From: CAMLIZ01 sp040758375
Lineage (GTDB): Bacteria; Pseudomonadota; Gammaproteobacteria; Burkholderiales; Burkholderiaceae_C
NCBI GenBank assembly: GCA_040758375.1
Contig: JBFLWE010000014.1
Span: forward strand, 10,878 to 74,877
Direction of reading: 5' to 3'
DNA length: 64,000 nt
A model generated the notes under the pieces. The model had not been told where the DNA came from, did no database searches, and worked only from the letters and a program-made list of their open reading frames with translations. The translations under genes were made by a program, and so were the position numbers. Shown one piece after another: positions 24,409 through 33,272 of this stretch (positions within the stretch are counted from its first letter, which is position 1; every line of letters starts with the position of its first letter).

Positions 24409-25658
24409 TTCCCGCGCTCTTCTTACCCTGTGCCCAGGGCGTCGAGCCGCTGCTGTCCAGCGAACTGCAGCGCGTGCCCGGCCTGCAGGACACGCGCGTC
24501 GAGCCCTGGCGCGGCGGCGTGGTCGTGCACGCCCGGCATGTCGGCGACGTGCCGCTGCTGGCGATGCACTGCAATCTCGAAAGCCGGCTCGCGCAGCGGG
24601 TGCTGTGGCCGCTGGCGCACGGGCCCTACCGCGGCGAGGACGACCTGTACGCGCTGGCGCGCGGCCTCGACTGGCGCCAGTGGATGAGCACGAAGCAGAC
24701 GCTCAAGGTCGACGTGACCGCCGCACGCTCGCCGCTGAAAAGCCTGAACTTCGCCGCGCTGCGCATCAAGGACGGCGTGTGCGACGCTTTCCGCGAGGCC
24801 ACCGGCGAGCGGCCCAGCGTGGACACGCGCCGGCCCGACATCCCCTTGCTGCTGCACCTGGACGCCGACCTCGCCACGCTGTATGTCGACACCTCGGGCG
24901 AGGCCTTGTTCAAGCGCGGCTGGCGCGACGACAAGGGCGAGGCGCCGCTGAAGGAGACGCTGGCCGCGGCGATGCTGGCCGCGGCCGGCTGGCAGGGGCG
25001 CGCGCAAGACGGGCCGCTGCTCGACCCCTGCTGCGGCGCCGGCACCATCGCGATCGAGGCCGCGCAGCTGGCATGCGGCATCGCGCCCGGGCTGCAACGC
25101 CGCTTCGCGTTCGAGCGCATGGCGCCGTTCAAGCCGCACCTGCCGCAATGGCAGCGGCTGCAGCGCGAAGCCAGGGAACGCATCCATGCGCCGGCGGTGC
25201 AGGTGTTCGCCGGCGACGTGTCGTTCCGCATGACCGACTTCGCCACCCGCAACGCCGAGCGCGCGGGCGTGAAGCAGGCGATCGAGTTCAAGACGGCCGA
25301 TGCGCTGCAGCGGCCCGCGCCGGCGGCTGCCGGCACGCTGATCCTCAACCCGCCCTATGGCGAGCGCATCGAACCCAAAGGCAAGGGCACCGGTGCGGGG
25401 CGGGCACCGCGCGAGCAGTTCGAAGGCGATGCCGGCGCCGACCAGTTCTTCGGCCAGCTCGCCTCGCACTGGAAGAAGCAGTACGCCGGCTGGACCGCCT
25501 GGGTGCTGAGCCCCGACGCCAGGCTGCCGTCGAAGATGCGGCTCAAGGAAAGCCGCCGCGTGCCGCTGTGGAACGGACCGATCGAATGCCGGCTGTTCCG
25601 CTTCGACCTGGTGGCCGGCTCCCTAGCGCGCGCCGGCGTCCGCGACGCCGGCGGCTGA
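24405..25658 (+). CDS. THUMP-domain class I rRNA methyltransferase (RlmL N-terminal-like)
   Basis: A 417-residue RNA methyltransferase. The N-terminal THUMP region (about 1-160; CAQGVEPLLSSEL, LALKVDVTAARSPLKSLNFAALRIKD-like) precedes a SAM-dependent N2-guanine methyltransferase domain. Its motif I is LLDPCCGAGTIAIEAAQLA and its motif IV is LILNPPYGERI. RlmL-family enzymes methylate 23S rRNA guanines; this single-domain form lacks the RlmK half. The proposed start is GTG at 24405, overlapping the rpoN stop (GTGA), which suits the conserved N-terminus IPALFLPCAQG. Its last 36 bases overlap the end of the opposing MFS gene. Confidence 0.88.
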   Translation: MIPALFLPCAQGVEPLLSSELQRVPGLQDTRVEPWRGGVVVHARHVGDVPLLAMHCNLESRLAQRVLWPLAHGPYRGEDDLYALARGLDWRQWMSTKQTLKVDVTAARSPLKSLNFAALRIKDGVCDAFREATGERPSVDTRRPDIPLLLHLDADLATLYVDTSGEALFKRGWRDDKGEAPLKETLAAAMLAAAGWQGRAQDGPLLDPCCGAGTIAIEAAQLACGIAPGLQRRFAFERMAPFKPHLPQWQRLQREARERIHAPAVQVFAGDVSFRMTDFATRNAERAGVKQAIEFKTADALQRPAPAAAGTLILNPPYGERIEPKGKGTGAGRAPREQFEGDAGADQFFGQLASHWKKQYAGWTAWVLSPDARLPSKMRLKESRRVPLWNGPIECRLFRFDLVAGSLARAGVRDAGG

Positions 25659-26813
25659 GCGCCGCTTCACCGCGGCCAGCCAGCCCAGGGCTGCCGCCAC
25701 CAGCGCGATCGGCACCAGGCTGCCCAGGTTCATCCAGGCCCAGCCGCCGGTGGTGACCAGTGCACCCGAGGCAAAGGCGGTGATGGTCATCGTGATGTAG
25801 ATGGCGGTGTCCATCGCCGCCTGCGCCGTGGTGCGCTCCTCCGGCCGGTAGGCCTCGGTGAAGAGCGTGGTGCCGCCGATGAACAGGAAGTTCCAGCCCA
25901 CGCCCAGCAGCAGCAGCGCCGCGGTGAAGTGCATCAGGTCCACGCCCGACAGCGCAATGCCCACGCAGGCCAGGTTGAGCAACACACCCAGGCCCATGAT
26001 GGGCAGCGCGCCGAAGCGCTTGATCAGCGAGCCGGTGAAGAAGCTCGGCACGTACATGCCCAGCACATGCCATTCGAGCACCAGCGCAGCGCTGGCAAAC
26101 GGATGCGCACACTGCGCCATCGCGATCGGCGTGGCGGCCATCAGCAGGTTCATCACGCCGTAGCCCAGCGCCGCCGCCGCAATGGCGACCAGGAACACCG
26201 GCTGTCGCGCGAGCTCGGCCAAGGGGCGCCCGCCGCCGCCGTCTTGCGCCGTCGTCAGCGGCGGAAACTCGATCATCGACACCAACGCCAGCGACAGCAG
26301 CGCCACCGCCACCAGCGCGAGGTAGGCGCCGGCAAAGGGCTGCGGCAGCGCATCGCGCATCGAGCTGGCCAGCTGCGGCCCGGCCACCGCGCCGATGATG
26401 CCGCCGGCCAGCACCCAGGAGATCGCCCGCTCCTTGAACGACGGCGGCACCAACTCCACCGCGGCAAAGCGGTACAGCGAGCCGTTGGCGTTGTAGTAGC
26501 CCGCGGCCACGGTGGCGGCCACCAGCAGCCAGAACTGGCGCGTCAGCGCTGCCAGCGCGCACACGCCGGCGGTCAGCATCGCGACCACCAGGCCGATCTG
26601 GAAGGTGCGACGCCGCCCGAAACGCCGCTGGTGCCGCGCCACCAGCGGCGCGCTGAGCGCGCTGCCCGCCACATAAGCCATCACCGGCAGCGTCGCCATC
26701 CAGGCCTTGGGCGCCAGCGCCAGCCCCACGAGGCCATTGATCGCAATGAACGTGACGTTGTTGGTGAGATACAGGCCCTGGCACAGGGTGAGCAGCAGCA
26801 GCCGGAGGTTCAT
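25623..26813 (-). CDS. major facilitator superfamily transporter
   Basis: A 396-residue integral membrane protein with about twelve hydrophobic helices and a basic inter-helix loop (RHQRRFGRRRTFQIG) typical of MFS loop 2-3. A central linker (MIEFPPLTTAQDGGGG) separates the two six-helix halves. Substrate is not evident; it resembles drug/solute permeases annotated only as MFS transporters. Its ATG overlaps the rsmE stop by four bases, so it is probably co-transcribed with fadD and rsmE. Its 3' end overlaps the convergent methyltransferase gene. Confidence 0.88.
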   Translation of the reverse strand: MNLRLLLLTLCQGLYLTNNVTFIAINGLVGLALAPKAWMATLPVMAYVAGSALSAPLVARHQRRFGRRRTFQIGLVVAMLTAGVCALAALTRQFWLLVAATVAAGYYNANGSLYRFAAVELVPPSFKERAISWVLAGGIIGAVAGPQLASSMRDALPQPFAGAYLALVAVALLSLALVSMIEFPPLTTAQDGGGGRPLAELARQPVFLVAIAAAALGYGVMNLLMAATPIAMAQCAHPFASAALVLEWHVLGMYVPSFFTGSLIKRFGALPIMGLGVLLNLACVGIALSGVDLMHFTAALLLLGVGWNFLFIGGTTLFTEAYRPEERTTAQAAMDTAIYITMTITAFASGALVTTGGWAWMNLGSLVPIALVAAALGWLAAVKRRSAAGVADAGAR

Positions 26814-27553
26814 CGTGGCACCTGGCAGTCGAGGCCCCGCAAACCCACGAAGGCCAGCAGCGCCAACGGGGCCGTGTCGGCACGCAGCACCCGCGAGCCC
26901 AGGCTCACCGGTGCGAAGCCCGCTTCTCGCGCAGCCTGCTCCTCCATGGAGGCCAGGCCGCCCTCGGGGCCGCTCAAGACCAGCAGCGCGGCCGCGCCAT
27001 CGCAGGCAGACACCGGCTTGGCATCGGCACCCAAGCTCAGCAGCCAGCGCGCGCCTGTGTGCGGCGCCAAGCCCTGCAGCCATGCCGTCAACGGCTGCAC
27101 CGGCGCGATCGCGGGCACCTGCGTGCGGCCGCTTTGTTCAGCGGCGGCCACCGCGATGCCTTGCCAGTGCTCGCGCCGCTTGTCGGCCCGCTCGCCGGCC
27201 AGGCGCAGCACCGAGCGCTCGCACACCAGCGGCTGGATCGCCGCCACGCCCAGCTCGGTGGCCTTTTCGACCAGCGCGTCCATGCGGTCGTTGGCCGGCA
27301 TGCCCAGCGCCAGCGTCACGGCGCAGCCCAGCTCGCGCTCGACCGCCCGGTGGGCGCCCACCTGCACCTCGACCTCGCGCCGGCCCATGCGCAGCACCGA
27401 GGCCTCGTGCTCGCCGCCTTCGCCATTGAACAGCACGAGCGGCATGCCGGGCTGCAGGCGCAGCACCTGCACATGGCGCGCGGCCTCTTCGGGCAGCGCA
27501 AACGAAAGGCCCTCGCGGAGGGCCTGGGGTACGAAAAAGCGCGGCACGGGCAT
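26810..27553 (-). CDS. rsmE: RsmE, 16S rRNA (uracil-1498-N3)-methyltransferase
   Basis: RsmE methylates U1498 of 16S rRNA. The 247-residue protein has an N-terminal PUA-like region (MPVPRFFVPQALREG, ARHVQVLRLQPG). The SPOUT-class trefoil-knot domain follows, with KATELGVAAIQPLVCERSV and the SAM-binding LVLSGPEGGL and VSLGSRVLRADTA. The start codon sits in the loop of a short hairpin (27541-27560), and no clear ribosome-binding site precedes it. It follows the CoA ligase gene by 24 bases and overlaps the MFS gene. A terminator-like hairpin lies inside its first codons. Confidence 0.94.
   Translation of the reverse strand: MPVPRFFVPQALREGLSFALPEEAARHVQVLRLQPGMPLVLFNGEGGEHEASVLRMGRREVEVQVGAHRAVERELGCAVTLALGMPANDRMDALVEKATELGVAAIQPLVCERSVLRLAGERADKRREHWQGIAVAAAEQSGRTQVPAIAPVQPLTAWLQGLAPHTGARWLLSLGADAKPVSACDGAAALLVLSGPEGGLASMEEQAAREAGFAPVSLGSRVLRADTAPLALLAFVGLRGLDCQVPR
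27501..27525 (-). terminator. terminator-like hairpin inside the 5' end of rsmE
   Basis: Read on the minus strand, AGGCCCTC-cgc-GAGGGCCT is a perfect 8-bp stem followed by TTTCGTTT. It lies 53 bases past the fadD stop yet inside rsmE codons, and resembles the other terminators of this window (47182-47205). It may attenuate read-through from fadD into rsmE. Confidence 0.5.
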
Positions 27554-27577
27554 GTGCCGCAGTTTGCCAAACCTCGC

Positions 27578-29257
27578 TTAAGCCGCCTTCTTGTCTCTCA
27601 GCTCGCGGCGCAGGATCTTGCCCACAGGGGTCTTGGGCAGCTCGGTGCGGAACTCCACCACCTTCGGCCGCTTGTAGCCGGTGAGGTGGGCTTCGCAGTA
27701 GGCCCGCACGTCGGCTTCGGTGATGGCGGGGTTCTTCTTGACGATGACCACCTTCACCGCTTCGCCGGCCTTGGCGTCCGGCACGCCGACGGCGGCGCAT
27801 TCGAGCACGCCCTCCATCTGCGTGATCACGTCTTCCACCTCGTTGGGGTACACGTTGAAGCCCGACACCAGGATCATGTCCTTCTTGCGGTCCACGATCT
27901 TGAAGTAGCCGCGCTCGTCGACCACGCCCACGTCGCCGGTGCGGAAGAAGCCGTCGGCCGTCATCACCTTGGCGGTCTCGTCGGGGCGCTGCCAGTAGCC
28001 GGCCATCACCTGCGGGCCGCGGATGCAGATCTCGCCCGGCTGGCCCGCGGGCACCTCGTGGCCGTCGTCGTCGAGCAGCTTGACCTCGGTGCTGGGCAGC
28101 GGCAGGCCGATGTTGCCGCTGTAGGCGGTGGTGTCCACCGGGTTGCAGGTGGCCGAGGGGCTGGTTTCCGACAGGCCGTAGCCCTCGCAGATGGGGCAGC
28201 CGGTCTTCTCGAGCCACAGCTTGGCCGTCGCTTGCTGCACCGCCATGCCGCCGCCCACCGAGATCTTGAGGTGGCTCCAGTCGACCGTGTTGAACTCGGG
28301 GTGGTTGGCCAGCGCGTTGAACAGCGTGTTCACCGCCGGGAAGCTGTGGAACTTCTCCTTGGCCAGCGTCTTCAGCACCGCAGGCAGGTCGCGCGGGTTG
28401 GGGATCAGGATGTTGCAGCCGCCCATGCGCATGCTGAGCATCATGTTGGCGGTGAAGCCGAAGATGTGGTACAGCGGCAGCGCGCACACGGTGACGATCT
28501 GCTCGCCCTCGGGGATCTTCTTCAGCGCCGGCTGGTACCAGGCCTCCGACTGCAGCAGGTTGGCCACCAGGTTGCGGTTGAGCAGCACCGCGCCCTTGCT
28601 CACGCCGGTGGTGCCGCCGGTGTACTGCAGCACCGCAATGTCTTCCGGCCCCACCTGTGCCGGCGTGAAGCGCTGGTTGCGCCCCTGGCTCACCGCGTCG
28701 TTGAAGCGCACCGCACCGGGCACGCTGTACGCCGGCACCAGCTTCTTCACGTTGCGCACGACGTAGTTGACGATCATGCCCTTGGGGAAGCCGAGCAGGT
28801 CGCCCATGGCGGCCAGCACCACCTTCTTGGTGGGCACCGCGCTCATCACCTGCTGCAGCACGCTGGCGAAGTTCTCGAGGATGACGATCGCCTTGGCCCC
28901 CGAGTCCTTGAGCTGGTGCTCCAGCTCGCGCGGCGTGTACAGCGGGTTGACGTTGACCACCACGAAGCCCGCGCGCAGCACGGCCGCCACCACCACAGGG
29001 TATTGCGGCACGTTGGGCAGCATGATGGCCACGCGGTCGCCGCGCTCCAGCCCTTGCGCCTGCAGCCAGGCGGCGAAGGCGCGCGACAGGTCGTCCACCT
29101 GCCCGAAGCTGAACGACTTGCCCATGAAGCGGTAGGCGGGCAGGTCACGGTACTTGCGGAAACTTTCTTCCAGCAGCGCCACCAGCGACGGATAGACGTC
29201 CGTCTTCACCTCGGCGGGCACGCCCGCGGGGTAGTGCTTCAGCCAGATCTTCTCCAT
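27578..29257 (-). CDS. fadD: long-chain fatty-acyl-CoA ligase (AMP-forming)
   Basis: Activates fatty acids to acyl-CoA through an acyl-adenylate, feeding beta-oxidation or lipid synthesis. The 559-residue protein shows the ATP/AMP motif LQYTGGTTGVSKGAVLLNRN, the A5 motif CEGYGLSETSPSATCN and the hinge/ribose motif GYFKIVDRKKDMILVSGFNVYP. The C-terminal lysine motif is KTPVGKILRRELR. These match bacterial FadD closely in content and length. Chain-length preference cannot be read from the sequence. It lies downstream of the pnt operon on the same strand, 107 bases away. Confidence 0.93.
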   Translation of the reverse strand: MEKIWLKHYPAGVPAEVKTDVYPSLVALLEESFRKYRDLPAYRFMGKSFSFGQVDDLSRAFAAWLQAQGLERGDRVAIMLPNVPQYPVVVAAVLRAGFVVVNVNPLYTPRELEHQLKDSGAKAIVILENFASVLQQVMSAVPTKKVVLAAMGDLLGFPKGMIVNYVVRNVKKLVPAYSVPGAVRFNDAVSQGRNQRFTPAQVGPEDIAVLQYTGGTTGVSKGAVLLNRNLVANLLQSEAWYQPALKKIPEGEQIVTVCALPLYHIFGFTANMMLSMRMGGCNILIPNPRDLPAVLKTLAKEKFHSFPAVNTLFNALANHPEFNTVDWSHLKISVGGGMAVQQATAKLWLEKTGCPICEGYGLSETSPSATCNPVDTTAYSGNIGLPLPSTEVKLLDDDGHEVPAGQPGEICIRGPQVMAGYWQRPDETAKVMTADGFFRTGDVGVVDERGYFKIVDRKKDMILVSGFNVYPNEVEDVITQMEGVLECAAVGVPDAKAGEAVKVVIVKKNPAITEADVRAYCEAHLTGYKRPKVVEFRTELPKTPVGKILRRELRDKKAA

Positions 29258-29295
29258 TGAACCTTGTCTCCTCGGTACCGAACCCGTGATTCTGA

Positions 29296-29313
29296 GGGGC
29301 GCGTTTACGCCCC
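29296..29313. other. short palindrome between pntB and fadD
   Basis: GGGGCG-cgttta-CGCCCC forms a perfect six-pair hairpin in the 107-base gap between the pntB end and the fadD start. No T-run follows on either strand, so a full intrinsic terminator is not supported. Confidence 0.3.
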
Positions 29314-29364
29314 GTATGGGGTGTTTCGATAAGTTTTTCTAGAGAGAAACCCCAATCCCGCCTG

Positions 29365-30789
29365 CTACTCGACGGCTTTCACCATGTCCTCGACCACCTT
29401 CTTCGCATCGCCGAAGACCATCATCGTCTTGTCCATGTAGAACAGCTCGTTGTCCAGGCCCGCGTAGCCGGCCGCCATCGAGCGCTTGTTCACGATGATG
29501 GTCTTGGCCTTGTAGGCCTCGAGGATGGGCATGCCGTAGATCGGGCTGCCCTTGACCAGCGCCGCCGGGTTCACCACGTCGTTGGCGCCCAGCACGATGG
29601 CCACGTCGGCCTGGCCGAACTCGGCATTGATGTCCTCCATCTCGAACACCTGGTCGTACGGCACCTCCGCCTCGGCCAGCAGCACGTTCATGTGGCCCGG
29701 CATGCGGCCGGCCACCGGGTGGATGGCGTACTTGACGTTCACGCCCTTGTGGGTGAGCTTCTCGGCCAGCTCCTTCACCGCATGCTGCGCGCGCGCCACC
29801 GCCAGGCCGTAGCCCGGCACGATGATCACGCTCTCGGCGTTGCCCAGGATGAAGGCCGCGTCGTCGGCGCTGCCGCTTTTCACGCTGCGCTGCTGCGCCT
29901 GGCCCTGCACCGCGGCGCCCTCGCCGCCGAAGCCGCCCAGGATCACGTTGAAGAACGAGCGGTTCATCGCCTTGCACATGATGTAGCTCAGGATCGCGCC
30001 CGAGCTGCCCACCAGCGAGCCGGCGATGATGAGCATGCTGTTGCCCAGCGAGAAGCCGATGCCCGCGGCCGCCCAGCCCGAGTAGCTGTTGAGCATGGAC
30101 ACCACCACCGGCATGTCGGCGCCGCCGATCGGGATGATGATCAGCACGCCGAGCACGAAGCTCAGGGCCAGCATCAGGCCGAAGGCCATCCAGTTCTCGG
30201 TGAACACGAAGGCCAGCCCGAGCACCACGGTGGCCAGGCCCAGGAACAGGTTCAGCAGGTGCTGGCCGTTGAACACCACCGGCGCGCCCTGGAACAGGCG
30301 GAACTTGTACTTGCCCGACAGCTTGCCGAAGGCGATGACCGAGCCGCTGAAGGTGATGGCGCCGATGGCCGCGCCCAGGAACAGCTCCAGCCGGTTGCCC
30401 TTGGGGATGGGGTCGCCCTTGGGCAGGCCGGGCAGCAGGGCCGAAGGCTCGGCCACGGCCGCCACCGCGATGAACACGGCCGCCAAGCCGATCATGCTGT
30501 GCATGAAGGCCACCAGCTCCGGCATCTTGGTCATCTCGACCCGCTTGGCCATGATGGCGCCGGCGGTGCCGCCCACCAGCAGGCCCAGCAGCACGTAGCC
30601 CAGGCCGAGCGCGCTGCCGCCGGCCAACTTGACGATCAGCGCGGCGGTGGTGACCACCGCGATCGCCATGCCGACCATGCCGAACAGGTTGCCGCGGATC
30701 GAGGTGGTGGGATGCGACAGCCCCTTGAGCGCCTGGATGAAGCAGACGCTGGCGACGAGGTACAGCAGCGTGACGAGGTCCATGCTCAT
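29365..30789 (-). CDS. pntB: NAD(P) transhydrogenase beta subunit
   Basis: PntB carries the NADP(H)-binding domain III and part of the proton channel of the membrane transhydrogenase, which uses the proton gradient to reduce NADP+ with NADH. The 474-residue protein has about nine membrane helices followed by the soluble NADP domain with VIIVPGYGLAVARAQHAV, KYAIHPVAGRMPGHMNVLLAEA, and VAIVLGANDVVNPAA. Start MSMDLVTLLY at 30789 overlaps pntAB by four bases. It is the last gene of the operon. Confidence 0.95.
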   Translation of the reverse strand: MSMDLVTLLYLVASVCFIQALKGLSHPTTSIRGNLFGMVGMAIAVVTTAALIVKLAGGSALGLGYVLLGLLVGGTAGAIMAKRVEMTKMPELVAFMHSMIGLAAVFIAVAAVAEPSALLPGLPKGDPIPKGNRLELFLGAAIGAITFSGSVIAFGKLSGKYKFRLFQGAPVVFNGQHLLNLFLGLATVVLGLAFVFTENWMAFGLMLALSFVLGVLIIIPIGGADMPVVVSMLNSYSGWAAAGIGFSLGNSMLIIAGSLVGSSGAILSYIMCKAMNRSFFNVILGGFGGEGAAVQGQAQQRSVKSGSADDAAFILGNAESVIIVPGYGLAVARAQHAVKELAEKLTHKGVNVKYAIHPVAGRMPGHMNVLLAEAEVPYDQVFEMEDINAEFGQADVAIVLGANDVVNPAALVKGSPIYGMPILEAYKAKTIIVNKRSMAAGYAGLDNELFYMDKTMMVFGDAKKVVEDMVKAVE

Positions 30790-31106
30790 TGCTTGCCCTC
30801 CGCGGCGGGTGCCTTCTTCTCCTTCTTCCTGAACATCTCCAGCATGCGCCGGGTGACCAGGAAGCCGCCGAAGACGTTCACCGCCGCCAGCGCGACGGCC
30901 AGCACGCCCATGCTCTTGCCCAGCCAGGTTTCGGTGAGCGCGGCCGCCAGCATGGCGCCGACGATGACGATCGCCGAGATGGCGTTGGTCACCGCCATCA
31001 GCGGCGTGTGCAGCGCGGGCGTGACGTTCCACACCACGTGGTAGCCCACGTAGATGGCCAGCACGAAGATGATCAGGTTGGTGATGGTGGGACTGATGGC
31101 TTCCAT
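30786..31106 (-). CDS. pntAB: NAD(P) transhydrogenase subunit alpha part 2
   Basis: A 106-residue membrane subunit (domain II part) with three hydrophobic helices: TITNLIIFVLAIYVGYHVVW, AISAIVIVGAMLAAAL and MGVLAVALAAVNVFGGFLV. A basic tail RRMLEMFRKKEKK follows. In three-subunit transhydrogenases this small protein links the NAD-binding PntAA to PntB in the membrane. It overlaps pntB by four bases and follows panD by nine bases, so the panD insertion does not break the operon. Confidence 0.93.
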   Translation of the reverse strand: MEAISPTITNLIIFVLAIYVGYHVVWNVTPALHTPLMAVTNAISAIVIVGAMLAAALTETWLGKSMGVLAVALAAVNVFGGFLVTRRMLEMFRKKEKKAPAAEGKQ

Positions 31107-31115
31107 GCCGGCTCC

Positions 31116-31478
31116 TCAGGTTTCCTTGATCTGCTGGATGCGGTTGCGCTCGCCAAGCAGCACCACGCGCGGCTTCCACTGCGCGGCCTGCGACTCGGTC
31201 ATCGGCGCGTAGGTGCAGATGATGAGCAGGTCGCCCACGTGCGCCTTGCGCGCGGCGGCGCCGTTGAGCGAAATCGCGCCCGAGCCGCGCGGCGCCTTGA
31301 TGATGTAGGTGGAAAAGCGCTCGCCGTTGTTGACGTTGTAGAGCTCGATCTGCTCGTATTCGCGCATGTCGGCCGCGTCGAGCAGGTCCTCGTCGATGCC
31401 GCAGCTGCCTTCGTAGTGAAGGTCGGCCTCGGTGACGGTGGCGCGGTGCAGCTTGGCGCGCAGCATCACGCGGTTCAT
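31116..31478 (-). CDS. panD: aspartate 1-decarboxylase
   Basis: PanD converts L-aspartate to beta-alanine for pantothenate and coenzyme A synthesis. It is made as a proenzyme that self-cleaves between Gly24 and Ser25 to form the pyruvoyl cofactor; both are present (HYEGSCGID), as are the catalytic-region sequences NNGERFSTYIIKAPRGSG and LNGAAARKAHVGDLLIICTYA. At 120 residues it is full length. Unusually, it sits inside the transhydrogenase operon, its ATG overlapping the pntAA stop by four bases. No panB or panC is visible nearby. Confidence 0.95.
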   Translation of the reverse strand: MNRVMLRAKLHRATVTEADLHYEGSCGIDEDLLDAADMREYEQIELYNVNNGERFSTYIIKAPRGSGAISLNGAAARKAHVGDLLIICTYAPMTESQAAQWKPRVVLLGERNRIQQIKET

Positions 31479-32590
31479 TTGCGGGTCACCTGCCCGTCGC
31501 GCGCCACCAGGCAGGCGGCCACGATGTCGTCGTCCATCGGCACCTGCAGCGTGCCTTCCTTCGTGAGCACGAGCTTGAGGAAGTCGAGCACGTTGCGTGC
31601 ATAGAGCGCGCTGGCGTCGGCCGCCACCATGGCCGGCAGGTTGGTCTCGCCGACCAGCGTGACGCCGTGGCGCACCACGGTCTCGCCCGGCACGGTGAGG
31701 GCGCAGTTGCCGCCCGCCGGCGCGGCGATGTCCACGATCACCGAGCCGGCCTTCATGCTCCTGACCATCTCTTCGGTCACCAGCTGCGGCGCAGGGCGGC
31801 CCGGGATCAGCGCGGTGGTGATCACCACGTCGGCCTGGGCCACGCGCTTGGCCACCTCGGCCTTTTGCCGCTCCAGCCACGACGGCGGCATGGGTCGCGC
31901 GTAGCCGCCCACACCCTCGGCCGCCTCTTTTTCTTCCTGCGTCTCGTAGGGCACGTCGATGAACTTCGCACCCAGCGACTCCACCTGCTCCTTCACGCTC
32001 GGGCGCACGTCGCTGGCCTCGATCACCGCGCCCAGGCGCTTGGCGGTGGCGATCGCCTGCAGCCCCGCCACGCCCACGCCCAGGATCACCACGCGCGCGG
32101 CCTTCACGGTGCCGGCGGCGGTCATCAGCATCGGGAAGAAACGCTGGTAGTGGTGGGCCGCCAGCATCACCGCCTTGTAGCCGGCGATGTTGGCCTGCGA
32201 CGACAGCACGTCCATGCTCTGCGCGCGCGTGGTGCGCGGCGCGGCTTCCAGCGCAAAGGCGGTGAGGCCGGCCGCAGCCAGGCGCTGCAGGCCCTCGGCA
32301 TCGAACGGGTTGAGCATGCCCACGACGGCCGCGCCCGCCTTCATCAGCCCGAGCTCGGCCGCCTGTGGCGGGCGCACCTTGAGCACCAGGTCGCAGCCCA
32401 GCGCGCCGGCGGCATCGGTGACCTCCACCCCCACCGCCTGGTAGGCCGCATCGGGCGCGCTGGCGGCCACGCCGGCGCCCGACTGCAGCCTCAGCGCGTG
32501 GCCCTGGGCCTTGAGCTTCTTGGCCGTCTCGGGGGTGACGGCCACACGGGTCTCGCCCGCCGCCGTTTCCAGCGGGATGCCGATCAGCAT
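31475..32590 (-). CDS. pntAA: NAD(P) transhydrogenase subunit alpha part 1
   Basis: The soluble NAD(H)-binding domain I of the transhydrogenase. The 371-residue protein begins MLIGIPLETAAGETRVAVTPETA, the alanine-dehydrogenase/PntA N-terminal signature. It has the Rossmann glycine motif VVILGVGVAGLQAIATAKRLGA and the substrate-loop region ARPMPPSWLERQ. It is the first gene of the operon pntAA-panD-pntAB-pntB and lies divergent from the Nudix gene, with a 132-base intergenic region that must hold both promoters. Confidence 0.95.
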   Translation of the reverse strand: MLIGIPLETAAGETRVAVTPETAKKLKAQGHALRLQSGAGVAASAPDAAYQAVGVEVTDAAGALGCDLVLKVRPPQAAELGLMKAGAAVVGMLNPFDAEGLQRLAAAGLTAFALEAAPRTTRAQSMDVLSSQANIAGYKAVMLAAHHYQRFFPMLMTAAGTVKAARVVILGVGVAGLQAIATAKRLGAVIEASDVRPSVKEQVESLGAKFIDVPYETQEEKEAAEGVGGYARPMPPSWLERQKAEVAKRVAQADVVITTALIPGRPAPQLVTEEMVRSMKAGSVIVDIAAPAGGNCALTVPGETVVRHGVTLVGETNLPAMVAADASALYARNVLDFLKLVLTKEGTLQVPMDDDIVAACLVARDGQVTRK

Positions 32591-32722
32591 GAGCTTGCTC
32601 CTTCTTTTGTCGCCGCCGGCGCCGGGGATGTGCCGGGGTGTTGGCGGCGAAGCTTACACAAACCTTTTGACGCTTCCTGTCGCGCCCGTGTCTTTAGGCG
32701 GCATCCACTACCATCGCCGCCC

Positions 32723-33217
32723 ATGTCGAACCCGCAACGTTGGAAGCCCAGCGTGACGGTGGCCGCCGTGGTGGAGCGCGGCGGCCGCTACCTGCTGGTG
32801 GAGGAGCACACGCGCGAGGGCCTGCGGCTGAACAACCCGGCCGGCCACCTCGACCCAGGCGAGTCGTTGCAGCAGGCCGTGGTGCGCGAGGTGCTGGAGG
32901 AGACCGCCTGCCGCTTCGCGCCCGACGCGCTGGTGGGCGTGTACCTCTCGCGCTTTCGCAGGACCGACGGGGAAGACGTGACCTACCTGCGCTTCGCCTT
33001 CCGCGGCACGGTGGGCGAGCCCGACCCTGCGCTGAAGCTCGACGACGGCATCGTGCGCACGCTGTGGATGACACCCGACGAGGTGTGCGCCACGCGGGAC
33101 CGCCACCGCAGCCCGCTGGTGCTGCAGAGTGTGCAAGACCACCTCGCCGGGCGCCGCTACCCGCTTCAGCTGCTCACCGCCCACCCGTCGCTGTACGACC
33201 CCTGGATTCCCGGCTGA
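32723..33217 (+). CDS. Nudix hydrolase (NudJ-like)
   Basis: A 164-residue Nudix protein with the box GHLDPGESLQQAVVREVLEE, in which the usual Gly after the Glu pair is replaced (ETACRF). Sequence flavour (NNPAGHLDPGES, DGIVRTLWMTPDE) resembles NudJ/phosphatase-type Nudix enzymes that act on thiamine pyrimidine pyrophosphate or nucleotides. In many betaproteobacteria a gene of this kind sits upstream of mnmA; here it stands alone, about 3.7 kb from mnmA. The ATG at 32723 gives a normal N-terminus (WKPSVTVAAVVERGGRYLLVEE). Confidence 0.88.
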   Translation: MSNPQRWKPSVTVAAVVERGGRYLLVEEHTREGLRLNNPAGHLDPGESLQQAVVREVLEETACRFAPDALVGVYLSRFRRTDGEDVTYLRFAFRGTVGEPDPALKLDDGIVRTLWMTPDEVCATRDRHRSPLVLQSVQDHLAGRRYPLQLLTAHPSLYDPWIPG

Positions 33218-33272
33218 GCGCCCGCCAACGCCCGGCTGCGCGGTCCCGGGCACGGCCGGAACAACCCCAGCC

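Noticed and set aside
27059..29260. Plus-strand frame of 733 codons opposite rsmE and fadD
   Set aside because: Histidine/alanine-rich shadow; both genes on the minus strand have complete family motifs.
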